Source of the DNA: Mucilaginibacter sp. PAMB04168
GTDB lineage: Bacteria; Bacteroidota; Bacteroidia; Sphingobacteriales; Sphingobacteriaceae
Length of the DNA: 64,000 nucleotides
Direction: 5' to 3'
Assembly: GCF_039634365.2 (NCBI RefSeq)
Contig: NZ_CP155079.2
Location: 1,054,001-1,118,000 of the forward strand
Part shown: positions 52,502 through 62,009 of the stretch, piece by piece
Position numbering within the stretch: the first letter of the stretch is position 1
Layout of the letters: each line of letters opens with the position of its first letter
Notes under the pieces: generated by a model
Told to the model about the DNA's origin: nothing
What the model saw: the letters and a program-made list of their open reading frames with translations, nothing else
Database searches by the model: none
Program-made: the position numbers and the translations under genes

Positions 52502-53077
52502 ATGGCATACAGCTCATTGAGCGACGCCAACCTCTGGAATCTTGTAATAGATGACGATTACCGTGCTTTTACCGTACTGTTTCAGCGTCATTGGGTGCGT
52601 TTGTACAAAACGGCTCTTAATTATATTAAAGATGAGCAGGTGTGCGAAGAGCTCATTCATAACTTGTTTCTGAACTTATGGAACCGCAAACGGTATTTAA
52701 ATATTAACAATTTCAGTGCTTATCTGAAAGTGTCACTTCGTTACCATGTTTACGCCCAGTTAAAAAAGCAAAAGACATCTCCTATAGAACTACAGGAGGA
52801 CTTGTGTGATACAGTTTATGAGCTTAATGCTGCCTATGAGAAGCTGTGTTACCGGGATATGGAGGATGAGCTTCACAAGCAAATGAAGACGCTTCCACTT
52901 CGTTGTCAGGAAATATTTAAGCTAAGCCGCACTGAGCAATTAAGCAATACCGAAATTGCTGTAAAGCTAGGTATCTCTAAACGCACGGTAGAAAATCAAA
53001 TTACTGTTGCTTTGAAATATATACGTGGTCACATTAAAGATATAGCCATGCTAATGGTGATACTTTTGCACTGGTAG
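52502..53077 (+). CDS. ECF sigma factor (FecI-like, Bacteroidota type)
   Basis: This 191-residue sigma-70 family protein has region 2 (AFTVLFQRHWVRLYKTALNY, QVCEELIHNLFLNLW) and region 4 (IFKLSRTEQLSNTEIAVKLGISKRTVENQI), a helix-turn-helix. It fits the Bacteroidota ECF group that pairs with FecR anti-sigma factors and SusC receptors. It is transcribed divergently from fecR across a 145-bp AT-rich gap, whereas in most loci sigma and fecR run together. It probably drives the fecR-susC operon and maybe itself. Confidence 0.9.
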   Translation: MAYSSLSDANLWNLVIDDDYRAFTVLFQRHWVRLYKTALNYIKDEQVCEELIHNLFLNLWNRKRYLNINNFSAYLKVSLRYHVYAQLKKQKTSPIELQEDLCDTVYELNAAYEKLCYRDMEDELHKQMKTLPLRCQEIFKLSRTEQLSNTEIAVKLGISKRTVENQITVALKYIRGHIKDIAMLMVILLHW

Positions 53078-53480
53078 CGCCTTACCTTCTTCTTTACCCT
53101 TGTTATATAATTAACCAGGTTGTAACTAATAACCAACTTTTCTTTTAATTTTATTAAGCCTCTTGGTAAAAAAGTATCGTTTAACATTACGCAATCTTCC
53201 ATCCTGATTTTTTCATACATAGTTAAAAGCAACTCACTGTGCGGATTTACACGACTGATAAATTCATGATTTACATACAACAAATATTTCATTTAAAGCG
53301 TATATGTCTCATTGAAAGGAGTTTATGATTTACTTTCAGGCTGGTTTTTTTACGTTTGCTATACATCCGTTGTATCATTCGGAACAAATATGAGATGAAA
53401 GATTTCATTGCTCTTATACCTTTACCATCACCTAAAAAGAAGAAATTATTTTTTACTGACTGTGTTAGCAGTAAGTTCAA
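53029..53480 (-). pseudogene. Decayed LytTR-like DNA-binding domain (tentative)
   Basis: Two overlapping minus-strand frames together resemble one LytTR domain. The first (53289-53480) has NNFFFLGDGKGIRA, similar to the N-terminal strand of LytTR proteins. The second (53029-53292) has HEFISRVNPHS and MLNDTFLPRGL, similar to the C-terminal FxRVNxxxIVN and LPIG segments. The frames join by a 4-bp overlap and need a shift, and a third frame supplies part of the middle. The 3' end runs into the sigma gene. Sequence similarity is by eye only. Confidence 0.35.
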
Positions 53481-53736
53481 TCCGGTACATATCCGGTGAG
53501 GCTTTATGACATTACTGGTAGATGAGAAATGAAAAGGATGATTCCTTTTTTTTTAACCACTAACTGCAATCGATTGCAAGTAGTTGAATTGACAAAAAAC
53601 CAATTATAAATTAATATGAGAAACAAGTACTATTAACCACTCCAAAATTAGCTGTATACTACTGCACTTTCAGCATTGCTGGGTGCCTGCTGCTCTACAG
53701 CTCAGCCTAATTATTAAACCAATAAACAAAATTATT
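53078..53736. other. Intergenic region before the second SusC gene
   Basis: About 660 bp lie between the sigma factor and the second susC start. It holds the LytTR-like remnant (to 53480) and a LacI-type operator at 53565-53578, then the susC leader. I see no intact gene. Confidence 0.5.
53565..53578 (+). promoter_or_regulatory. LacI/GalR-type operator
   Basis: TGCAATCGATTGCA is a perfect 14-bp palindrome with the central CG and TGnAAnCGnTTnCA pattern typical of LacI-family sites. It lies about 160 bp before the second susC start. No LacI gene is in the window. Confidence 0.5.
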
Positions 53737-56700
53737 ATGCAAAAAAACAGACTTACTATGTTATGGAAGTCAATGCTTATCGCCTTAGGGATTTGCTTTA
53801 TTTCCATTCATATTTATGCACAGTCCAGAAACATTACAGGTACAATTGTAGACGAAAAAGGCGAAACCCTGGTTGGCGCAACCGTTAAAATAAAAAGCGG
53901 ATCGTTAACCACCACAACAAATGTAAACGGCCAGTTTACGCTTAATGTACCACCAAGCGAAACCGCCCTTATTGTAACTTATATTGGCTATACCGATCAG
54001 GAAGTTTCTATAAATGCACAGAGTAACAATCTCCGTATCCAACTTACCTCCAATGCCCGTAATTTAAATGACGTGGTGGTGGTGGGTTACGGCTCGCAGC
54101 GCAGAAAAGATGTAACCGGATCTGTTACCTCAGTTTCTGAAGCTACACTGGAAGAGGTGCCTGCACCTAATTTAATTGCTCAATTAAAAGGGCGTGCTGC
54201 TGGTGTGACTATTGTAAACAATAGTTCTACCCCGGGCGCTGCAGGATCTATCCGTATCCGTGGTAACCGTACCATTACCAGGGGCAGCAACAGCAGCAGT
54301 GATAATGCTGATGCTCCTTTGATCGTATTAGATGGTGTGCCTTATAATGGTAGCATAAATGACTTTAGCCCTGATGACGTTTCGAGCATTGACATCTTAA
54401 AGGATGCCTCTGCAACAGCCATTTATGGTTCTAGAGGTGCGGGTGGTGTTATATTGGTGACTACTAAACGCGGCCGCACCGGCAAAGCAGTTATTACCTA
54501 TGACGGCTATTATGGCATTTCGAGCATTTTGGGTAAGTATAAGTTGTTTAACGGGCCTGAATTTGCCCAGTTTAAAGCAGATGCCGCTACTTATGCACAA
54601 ACCAACCCGGGTACAACCGGTTACGGCCTTACGCAATCGGAAAAGGATGCTTTAGCTGCCGGTATTTCTACCGATTGGCAAGATCTCATTTATCAGCATG
54701 GTTCTATCAGCAACAACCAGATCAATATTTCTGGCGGTAGCGAAAAGACCCAATTTGGTGTAGGGGCCGGCTATTTTACTGAAACAGGTATTATACCAAA
54801 CCAAAATTTTAAGAGGGCAACGCTCCGTACTACTATCGATCACCGTGTTAATGACCGTATCAAAGTTGGGGTTAACTCTATTACTACGTTATCTTACTCA
54901 AACACGCCGGGTGGGGGTAACGTACCATTCAATTTGGCGCGTTTAACGCCGCTGGCGTCGCCATACAATGCTGATGGTACTTTGAATTTACGTCCTGCAT
55001 CCCAAACTCTTGATGCTACTCAAGTAAACCCCTTAACGCTGATCACCCGGGCCGATGATATTGTTGCCCGTAACAAACGCTTAAGAACCTTTAACAGCCT
55101 TTATGGGGAAGTAAACATTTTTGACGGATTAAGATACCGCCTGAATGTTGGTTTAGATTACCGTACCGAAAATGGAGATGGATATAACCCCGCAGGTACG
55201 CTTGTAAACGCAAACGATGGTCAAAGCTCAAGCAATGGCAGCTTTTCCTCAGGTTATAACTACTCTTACAACATTCAAAACTTGCTGTATTACGATAAAA
55301 CCTTTGCCCAAAAACATAAGGTAAGCTTTACAGGCTTGTTTGAGATTAACAAAGAGCAAAACAGGAGCAACCGCTTTACAGTAACAGGTATACCTGCCGA
55401 TTATATTGGTAATACCAACTTTGGCTTAGCCAGCGGTACTATCTTAAGCGATGTAAATAACAACTTCTTTTCAGAGCGCGGACTTGTATCTTATATGGGC
55501 CGACTGAATTACGGTTTTGACGATCGTTACCTGGTTACAGCCACAGTGCGTGTGGATGGTTCATCAACGTTATCACCTGGTAATCAATACTTCACCTATC
55601 CGGCTTTAGGCTTGGGCTGGAACATTACTAACGAGCAGTTTGCAAAACCATGGAAGGTTGTATCTAACCTAAAATTGCGTGGCGGCTATGGTATATCAGG
55701 TAACCGTAATGTTGATCCGTATACTACATTAGGCTTGCTTTCGGCCTCTGCTTATAACTTTGGGCAAGCGGTTGCTGGTCAGCAATTAGCCTACTATGTG
55801 TCTACACTGGCCAACAACGCGTTGGGTTGGCAGTCCACCGCACAGTGGGATGTTGGTTTGGACTTTGGTTTACTTAATAACCGTATTACTGGTGTTATTG
55901 ACGTTTATGATCAAAAAACGAAAGATATATTACTGCCTGTAGCTTTGCCTGCCAGTATTGGTGCGGGTGAAACTGTTAAAAACCTTGGTAAAACACGTGG
56001 CCGTGGTTTGGAAGTAACTTTAACAACCGTAAACTTTCAATCTAAAAACGGTTTTAACTGGAGTACAGATTTAAACTGGTTTTTTAACCGCGAGGAGATC
56101 ACGCAGCTTACCACGCCGCAAGAGTTAAATAACGTAGGTAATGGATGGTTTGTTGGACAGCCTTTAAGCGTTATTTATGATGTTAAAAAGATAGGCATCT
56201 GGCAAACTGAAGACAAGAATAACGGCACGCTTGCCCGGCAAACCTCTCCGGTTCAAATTCCGGGTCAAATACGGGTTGAGGATATAGATGGTAACAACAG
56301 AATAGACGCAAATGACCGTCAGATTATAGGTAATTTCCAACCTAAATGGGAGGGTGGTATCACTAACCGCTTCAGTTATAAAGGCTTTGATCTATCGGTT
56401 GTTATCAATGCGCGTATAGGTATGAAAGTGCTGGTTCCGTATCTATCAAATGATGGTTCAACCAATGGTTATGCATTTTTCATGACCTCACGTTTAAATC
56501 AGGTAAAGGTGAATTATTGGACAGCAAATAACCCAACCAACGAGTTCCCTGCACCTGATGCAAATAATCAGGCTTCTAACTTTTTATCAACCCTGGCTTA
56601 CCGCGATGGCTCATTTATCAGAGCCCGGAGCATAAACTTTGGTTATACCGTGAGTCCTGCTTTTATAAAAAAAGCTGGTTTAAGCACCCTAAGATTTTAC

Positions 56701-56907
56701 CTGAATTGTACCAACCCATTCATTATTTATTCACCACTGGTTAAATCAGGCTTGGCAATGGATCCTGAAGGCAACGGTTATGGTGGTGCTGTGACTGGCT
56801 ACAGTTCACCTAGTAATCAGGTTAGTGCTCCTACACGTCAGGTAAGTGTTAATATCAATAACCCGTCTACGCGTCAGTTCATATTGGGTGTAAACGCCAG
56901 GTTTTAA
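53737..56907 (+). CDS. SusC/RagA TonB-dependent receptor, no STN domain
   Basis: The receptor of about 1056 residues has a signal peptide ending near IYAQS, then a CarboxypepD_reg domain (ITGTIVDEKGETLVGATVKIK), the plug (DVVVVGYGSQRRKDVTGSV, SATAIYGSRGAGGVILVTTK) and a large barrel ending QFILGVNARF. Without an STN domain it is a plain transporter, not a sigma signal transducer. The ATG at 53737 puts the signal peptide at the N-terminus; ATG 53758 is possible. The susD partner follows by 33 bp. The substrate is unknown. Confidence 0.93.
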   Translation: MQKNRLTMLWKSMLIALGICFISIHIYAQSRNITGTIVDEKGETLVGATVKIKSGSLTTTTNVNGQFTLNVPPSETALIVTYIGYTDQEVSINAQSNNLRIQLTSNARNLNDVVVVGYGSQRRKDVTGSVTSVSEATLEEVPAPNLIAQLKGRAAGVTIVNNSSTPGAAGSIRIRGNRTITRGSNSSSDNADAPLIVLDGVPYNGSINDFSPDDVSSIDILKDASATAIYGSRGAGGVILVTTKRGRTGKAVITYDGYYGISSILGKYKLFNGPEFAQFKADAATYAQTNPGTTGYGLTQSEKDALAAGISTDWQDLIYQHGSISNNQINISGGSEKTQFGVGAGYFTETGIIPNQNFKRATLRTTIDHRVNDRIKVGVNSITTLSYSNTPGGGNVPFNLARLTPLASPYNADGTLNLRPASQTLDATQVNPLTLITRADDIVARNKRLRTFNSLYGEVNIFDGLRYRLNVGLDYRTENGDGYNPAGTLVNANDGQSSSNGSFSSGYNYSYNIQNLLYYDKTFAQKHKVSFTGLFEINKEQNRSNRFTVTGIPADYIGNTNFGLASGTILSDVNNNFFSERGLVSYMGRLNYGFDDRYLVTATVRVDGSSTLSPGNQYFTYPALGLGWNITNEQFAKPWKVVSNLKLRGGYGISGNRNVDPYTTLGLLSASAYNFGQAVAGQQLAYYVSTLANNALGWQSTAQWDVGLDFGLLNNRITGVIDVYDQKTKDILLPVALPASIGAGETVKNLGKTRGRGLEVTLTTVNFQSKNGFNWSTDLNWFFNREEITQLTTPQELNNVGNGWFVGQPLSVIYDVKKIGIWQTEDKNNGTLARQTSPVQIPGQIRVEDIDGNNRIDANDRQIIGNFQPKWEGGITNRFSYKGFDLSVVINARIGMKVLVPYLSNDGSTNGYAFFMTSRLNQVKVNYWTANNPTNEFPAPDANNQASNFLSTLAYRDGSFIRARSINFGYTVSPAFIKKAGLSTLRFYLNCTNPFIIYSPLVKSGLAMDPEGNGYGGAVTGYSSPSNQVSAPTRQVSVNINNPSTRQFILGVNARF

Positions 56908-56940
56908 TCAATTAAAAGAAAATTATTAAAGAATTCAGAT

Positions 56941-58764
56941 ATGAAAATTAATAAGATAGTAACCTACACGCTGTTGTTGTGCACAGCGCTTTCGGGCAAT
57001 GGTTGCAAAAAATTACTCGAAGAGCATCCCCAATCTTCTGTTGTTCCTTCGTTTTTTAATACACCCGCCGGAGTTTTGGGTGGTATAGCTGGTGCTTACC
57101 AATTGTTAAGAGCCGGAACCTACGGTACTGAAGGTTTTAACACACAATTAGTAGCCGGTACAGACGATCACCTATCAGGTGCAGGATCAAGCAGCAGGTT
57201 AAACACCTACAATGGCTTAGTAGGAGACGATGCTAGTGCCGGCTGGAGTAATTTTTACCAGGCTATTAATACACTGAACGGTGTGTTGGAGTATGGTACA
57301 AGTATCGATTTGCCAGATGCTACACGCAAGAGCTACCTTGCACAAGCCAAGTTTATGCGGGCTTTCTGTTATTTTATGCTGGTGCAGCAATATGGTGATG
57401 TGCCATTACACACCACCTTTATTACCGTGCCTACTCAGGCCGATACACGTGCACCTGTAGCCGACGTTTATGCTCAAATCATTAAAGACCTAAACGAGGC
57501 GTCAGCAGATTTGCCGAATACCGTAACAGCGCCTTTTTTAGGCAAAGCTGCTACCAAATCAACTGCACTGTTCTTATTAGGCAAAGTATACCTTACCCGC
57601 GGCTGGTTAAATAATACACAGTCTGACTTTCAGCAGGCTTATGACATTTGCAACGGTATTATTACCAACAAGGGTACTTACGGGCTTGATTTGTGGCAAG
57701 ATTACGCTGATGCCTTTAACCCTGCGAATGACTACGGTAAAGAAACCATGTTTGTGAGCGATCATACTATTGATCCTAAATATGGTACTTTTAATTTGGG
57801 CGGCGCTGAAGCCAGCGGCCCTGTAAACCTGCAACCATGGTTTTACAACTTTAATTATCCTACCTTCAGCGCTGTTAATACCTTTAAAACAGCTGCAGGT
57901 GCTCTTTCAAGCAGCGGCTCGAGCGGTATGGTTAGAGATGTGCCCTACGGTCGTCCGTTCATCCGGACCCGGCCAAATACCGACCGCTTAACAACAGGCC
58001 CTAACGCAGGCAAACGTTATATTTTAGACCAGGCTTTTGTTAACCGTACGACTGACGCCAGATATGATGGTACCTTTTTTAAGGCTTGGATATCTAATAC
58101 GCCACTTACCAATGCGGCAAATGCAGCAAACAATACCCGTGGTATAACTTACAGTATGGTACCCGGTGTAGATACGGCTATTTATATGCCCGATTTTGAA
58201 GTAACAGGTGCACCCCAGTTTATCGGTACCCGCCCGTTTAAGGGCATTGTGATTCCGCCAAGTTTGTGGAACGCTAACTATTTTCCTTCGGTAAGGAAAT
58301 TTATGGATCCGAGCCGTGCTCCGGCTAACTTTAATGATCCATCTTCACGTCCGGTTGTGATATACCGTTTTGCTGATGTGTACATGACAGCTGCCGAAGC
58401 AGCCTTTAAATTAAATAATTTAGGTAATGCTGCAGCAATGCTTAACGTGATCAGGCAACGTGCCGCCTTCCGTAAAACAAATACAGCTACCGAAAATGCT
58501 GCCGCTGTCACAGCTATGACTATCACGGCCGCTAACGTTACACTTGATTTTATATTAGACGAACGGACCCGCGAGTTTTATGCAGAAACACAAAGGTGGC
58601 TTGACCTGGTGCGTACCAAATCATTGGTTAGACGCGTGCAAGCCTGGAACCCCGAAGCGGCTCCTTACATTAAAGATTTCCATGTGCTAAGACCCATACC
58701 GCAATCTACTCAGATTGACCGGGTTGTTGAAGGTGCTAAAATGCCTCAAAACGCTGGTTATTAA
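56941..58764 (+). CDS. SusD/RagB-family lipoprotein, partner of the second SusC
   Basis: The 607-residue lipoprotein (lipobox GNGC, Cys22) has the SusD landmarks LAQAKFMRAFCYFMLVQQYGDVPL, TALFLLGKVYLTRGW, YRFADVYMTAAEAA and LDERTREFYAETQRWLDLVR. It should cap the SusC channel encoded upstream. No glycoside hydrolase, peptidase or regulator follows; the operon ends in a strong terminator. So this pair is either an orphan transporter or an accessory to the nearby xylan locus, in which tandem SusC/SusD pairs are known. Confidence 0.93.
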   Translation: MKINKIVTYTLLLCTALSGNGCKKLLEEHPQSSVVPSFFNTPAGVLGGIAGAYQLLRAGTYGTEGFNTQLVAGTDDHLSGAGSSSRLNTYNGLVGDDASAGWSNFYQAINTLNGVLEYGTSIDLPDATRKSYLAQAKFMRAFCYFMLVQQYGDVPLHTTFITVPTQADTRAPVADVYAQIIKDLNEASADLPNTVTAPFLGKAATKSTALFLLGKVYLTRGWLNNTQSDFQQAYDICNGIITNKGTYGLDLWQDYADAFNPANDYGKETMFVSDHTIDPKYGTFNLGGAEASGPVNLQPWFYNFNYPTFSAVNTFKTAAGALSSSGSSGMVRDVPYGRPFIRTRPNTDRLTTGPNAGKRYILDQAFVNRTTDARYDGTFFKAWISNTPLTNAANAANNTRGITYSMVPGVDTAIYMPDFEVTGAPQFIGTRPFKGIVIPPSLWNANYFPSVRKFMDPSRAPANFNDPSSRPVVIYRFADVYMTAAEAAFKLNNLGNAAAMLNVIRQRAAFRKTNTATENAAAVTAMTITAANVTLDFILDERTREFYAETQRWLDLVRTKSLVRRVQAWNPEAAPYIKDFHVLRPIPQSTQIDRVVEGAKMPQNAGY

Positions 58765-58768
58765 TGAT

Positions 58769-58810
58769 AAATAAGAAAGGCCTGTCGGTTAAGACAGGCC
58801 TTTCTTATTT
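58769..58810 (+). terminator. Bidirectional terminator after the second susD
   Basis: A perfect 18-bp stem containing AAAGGCCTGTC, with a 6-nt loop, has A-rich and T-rich outer ends. It stands between convergent susD and the RRM gene, and its right end reaches the stop codon of the RRM gene. Confidence 0.9.
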
Positions 58811-59172
58811 TAAGCCCTTGGCCGTCTGGGCCTTTTTTCTTGTTCTTCGAATGGTTTTCGACCAGGTTTGTTATTGCCTGATGAACCAAAGGTTGGCGGA
58901 CGGCTAAACCTGGGCTTTGGGGCCACTGGTTTGTCCTCGCTAATTTTAACAGTTAATTCTCTGTCGCCCATTCTTTCGCCATCCAGTGCAATAACCGTAT
59001 TTTCTGCATCGTCAAGGCTTTCCATTTCTATAAAGGCATATCCTTTGCATTTACGGGTCTGTTTATCCCTAACAATTTTTATGGTGGCAATATCACCATG
59101 GGGCGCTATGAGTTTGGCAAGATCCATTTCTGAGATCTCTAACGGAAAACCGCTTATAAAAAGTTTTGTCAT
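58810..59172 (-). CDS. RRM-domain RNA-binding protein
   Basis: The 120-residue protein has one RNA recognition motif at residues 1-80 with RNP2 (LFISGF, residues 4-9) and RNP1 (KGYAFIEM, residues 43-50), both needed for RNA contact. The C-terminal 40 residues are rich in Arg, Pro, Lys and Gly, typical of disordered RNA-binding tails. Small RRM proteins are common in Bacteroidota and affect transcript levels broadly, including those of polysaccharide loci. Its position beside a SusC/SusD pair fits this, but the targets are unknown. Confidence 0.9.
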   Translation of the reverse strand: MTKLFISGFPLEISEMDLAKLIAPHGDIATIKIVRDKQTRKCKGYAFIEMESLDDAENTVIALDGERMGDRELTVKISEDKPVAPKPRFSRPPTFGSSGNNKPGRKPFEEQEKRPRRPRA

Positions 59173-59892
59173 TTCTGATAAGGCTGGTAAACAATCCTAA
59201 AGTTAAATAAAATGTACACCGATTAGCATGAGTAAACAATTAGTTACATCGGTAAACCTGCAACGTCAGTTGCCTGGGTAGCTTGCTAGTTATAAACGTT
59301 GGAAAGTTCAAGTTATTCTGCAACTAATAAACAGCTTTATGTAAAACAATAACCTGAAGAATAGTTTTAATTATGTTACACTACTTAAATTGAAAACGCC
59401 TCGATGTTAGCATTTTGATACATTTCGAAAAAAATATGCATCATGCGTAGAGGGAGGATTCTCTTATAGCACTTAAAGGAAATTTGATATTATTAAGGTA
59501 CGTGTACAAACTAAAATAATTTGGTTGTAACCGGGCATTTATTGGACCAGTACATGGATGATTTAGATAATTGGAAGGTCTATAAGGAAACTATATGTAC
59601 CCTAATGATGCGAACTTTTATCGATCATAAAAAGGACTTATCCGTGATTTTTGGACTTATAGAAATGTAGGCCTAGTATTTGAACAATAAACGCATAGCG
59701 AGTCCATTACGGGTATCCGTCAGTTGTGCAAGGATTATTCCCAGCATGAATAGTTGGCGGGTATTTTAAAGAATTTGCTGCCGAGCATCCAGTATGCAAC
59801 TGTAGGCGTCACAACTCTTAATGATTTGGTTTACAGCTATTAAGTGATATCTCCGTCAGGCGTTCATTTTGCCCCGTACATGCTCTTGAAAA
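59173..59892. other. Gene-poor region (720 bp)
   Basis: No convincing gene is present on either strand. A 38-codon frame at 59554-59670 (starting MDDLDNWKVYK) has no recognisable features. The region is AT-rich with scattered stops, so it may hold decayed sequence. The RRM gene promoter should lie at its left end. Confidence 0.5.
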
Positions 59893-61428
59893 TTATTTCA
59901 CAGTATTCGTCGTATGGAAACAATGATAGCAACGGTTAAGATTGATAATGTTGGTTCTGTTGCAATTCTTTATAGTTTTATTAGTCTTGGGCGCCTCATT
60001 AGCACTGCCGTTTTGGTAAAGTATAACTTTCGTCACATTACCACTTTTGTCTTTAACAAATTCTAATTGGGCATCTACTACCTTCATGATAAACTTACTT
60101 GCAGTTTCTGGAAACAGTGCTATTTTTTCCTGGCCGGTTAAGCGAACGTATAACTGTTTGTTTTCTGTAAAAATGGTCAAAACCGCCCCCGGGGCAAGGG
60201 TGTAATTGCCACAATAACTCTGTAGCGTGACATCATCTAATGCTATATTTTTTTCTGTCTTGGAGCGGTACAATCCTTTAAAGCCATAAACCTTGGCTAC
60301 GCTGTTAATAATTTCGGGAATCAACATTGTATTAACCGAATTAGTCATTACCACTACGCCATTACCATTGGTCAAGCTTCCAAAGTACTGACTATAAAAA
60401 CCATAGGTTAACCCATCGTGTTCAAAGTACTCTTCGCCGTCGAAATTATCAATAAAAACGCCCAATGCCGCCCTTTGATCTATGTAAGGCGTTAACATTA
60501 TTTTAGCAAAGTGTGAATTTAAATAAGTACCCGGTTTGCCTTTATAAGCTTCTTGAATCGCTATAATGTATTTTGCCAAATCCGTTGGCGTTGTCCACAA
60601 TCCAGCCGCAGCTTTTTCAGGATAAAGATGAAATTTGCCTTCGATCTGCTTCCCGTTATCATAATAACCCGTAGCGACAACATGAGTTCCTTTTTTATTT
60701 GGGACAGCAAACGTACTGTTTACCATATTTAAACGCTTTAACACCTCGTTTTGCATATATCGATCATAGGTCTGGTGAGTAACATCTTCAACTATCAATT
60801 GTGAGATAGTGGTTCCTCCACCAGAATATTCGTGCCTTTTGCCAGGCGCAAAAATCGAATGTATAGCTGCTGAATTTGCGGGTTTTACGCCTCGAATTAC
60901 TTGCAAAATAGATGGAATGGCGTCATTTTCGCTGTAGCCGACAAATCCTGGGACGTTCAGCCCCGCCGTATGACTTAACAAATTAGCGAGCGTTATACTA
61001 TGCCCTTGCGACAGTGAATCATACGGGAATTTCCATGAGATTAGATATTTATTGATATCGGTGTTTAGGTCAACACTTCCCGTTTGAACCAGCTTTAGAA
61101 TGCCAATGGCATTTATAGACTTGCTAATTGAGCCCGCTTGAAAGAGCGTCTGGGTGGTCACCGGTGATTTTGCAGCGGCATCGGCTAAGCCATAGCCTTT
61201 TGCCCATTCGAGTTTATAATTATTAATTACTGCAATGCTCACTCCCTTAACGTTATAATGCGCCATCCGTTGCCAGATCGTCCACCCCAGAGTGTCTTTT
61301 GATCTGACAGGGCCAACTAAGCTTCTTTCAACTAAATTTATTCGCCGCTTAACTGCCTGCGTTTGAGCAGTGGCGGTTAAGCCTGCAAATGCCGTTAAAA
61401 GTATAGTTAGTGATAAAAGGTTCCTCAT
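59893..61428 (-). CDS. Serine beta-lactamase-family hydrolase (class C/PBP fold)
   Basis: The 511-residue exported protein (signal peptide ending near TAQT) has the SxxK motif Ser100-Ile-Ser-Lys103, the tyrosine motif at Tyr201 (EYSGGG) and an HDG segment in place of KTG. This fits the large beta-lactamase-like esterase/peptidase group, not a proven antibiotic resistance enzyme. A DUF3471-like beta domain follows near the C-terminus. The last 30 or so residues are Asn-, Thr- and His-rich and look unlike the family, perhaps from a late frameshift or stop-codon loss. It stands alone. Confidence 0.8.
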   Translation of the reverse strand: MRNLLSLTILLTAFAGLTATAQTQAVKRRINLVERSLVGPVRSKDTLGWTIWQRMAHYNVKGVSIAVINNYKLEWAKGYGLADAAAKSPVTTQTLFQAGSISKSINAIGILKLVQTGSVDLNTDINKYLISWKFPYDSLSQGHSITLANLLSHTAGLNVPGFVGYSENDAIPSILQVIRGVKPANSAAIHSIFAPGKRHEYSGGGTTISQLIVEDVTHQTYDRYMQNEVLKRLNMVNSTFAVPNKKGTHVVATGYYDNGKQIEGKFHLYPEKAAAGLWTTPTDLAKYIIAIQEAYKGKPGTYLNSHFAKIMLTPYIDQRAALGVFIDNFDGEEYFEHDGLTYGFYSQYFGSLTNGNGVVVMTNSVNTMLIPEIINSVAKVYGFKGLYRSKTEKNIALDDVTLQSYCGNYTLAPGAVLTIFTENKQLYVRLTGQEKIALFPETASKFIMKVVDAQLEFVKDKSGNVTKVILYQNGSANEAPKTNKTIKNCNRTNIINLNRCYHCFHTTNTVK

Positions 61429-61740
61429 TTGATTTGTTTAGATTGACATGAACGCCGGTGCTCGCATAAAGCAATACGACATTAAACATATAACAATCTA
61501 ATGAAGAGCTTGAGGCGTTTAACATCATTTAACATATTACTGGCTATTTGAAACATTTACATGAAAACAGCAGAAAAAAATGCAAAGGGTGTACAAGTTG
61601 CAGCAACAAAAAGCAAACGAAGCTAGCAGAACTTAAAACCGCCCGACCTTAACAGGCAATGAAGCTGAAGTTTCACTACAATCGACTTTCACAAATGAGA
61701 GGTCATAACATGGCAAGCGATAACTGAACCTTTGAAGATC
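61429..61740. other. Intergenic region (312 bp)
   Basis: Nothing recognisable was found. It should carry the promoter of the minus-strand hydrolase gene and the end of the Trm112-like operon. No clear terminator hairpin was seen. Confidence 0.4.
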
Positions 61741-62007
61741 TCAGGCTCCGTTAGGCAATAGTTTGATATCATTTATGCCATACTCTAATTTCCAGCGTTC
61801 TATTACTGGTTGTTCGAGTTGAATCTGCCGGTATTCATCCGGTGCCATAATGGGCACGCCGTATACGATCGGGTATCGGCGTTGGCAGTGCAAGCAGCTC
61901 AATATGCCTTCCACAATGTTTTCGTTGAGGCCTTTAGCCAATACCTGTAATTTCAAATCCTGCTTATCGAAAGGGCAGCAAAGCTTTTCTATGGTTTTCA
62001 GTTGCAT
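61741..62007 (-). CDS. Trm112-like small zinc-ribbon protein
   Basis: The 88-residue protein has a zinc-ribbon shape: CCPFDKQDLKL (Cys10, Cys11) near the start, SCLHCQRRYPIVYGVPIM (Cys38, Cys41) in the middle and a helical end. Trm112-family proteins have CPxC in the first knuckle, but here the second cysteine is Asp14, with an extra Cys10 instead. Such proteins often activate partner methyltransferases or other enzymes. The gene lies 2 bp after a ThiE-like gene and is the last of the operon, so it probably serves the same pathway. Confidence 0.65.
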   Translation of the reverse strand: MQLKTIEKLCCPFDKQDLKLQVLAKGLNENIVEGILSCLHCQRRYPIVYGVPIMAPDEYRQIQLEQPVIERWKLEYGINDIKLLPNGA

Positions 62008-62009
62008 AA

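Noticed and set aside
59554..59670. 38-codon open frame in the gene-poor region
   Set aside because: No recognisable domain, signal or ribosome site; kept only as a note.
59893..61428. Antibiotic-resistance beta-lactamase
   Set aside because: The motifs fit the broad esterase/peptidase group, and the HDG in place of KTG does not support a resistance claim.
61429..61740. TPP riboswitch for the ThiE-like operon
   Set aside because: This gap is downstream of the operon, and the operon's promoter lies beyond the right edge, so nothing can be said.
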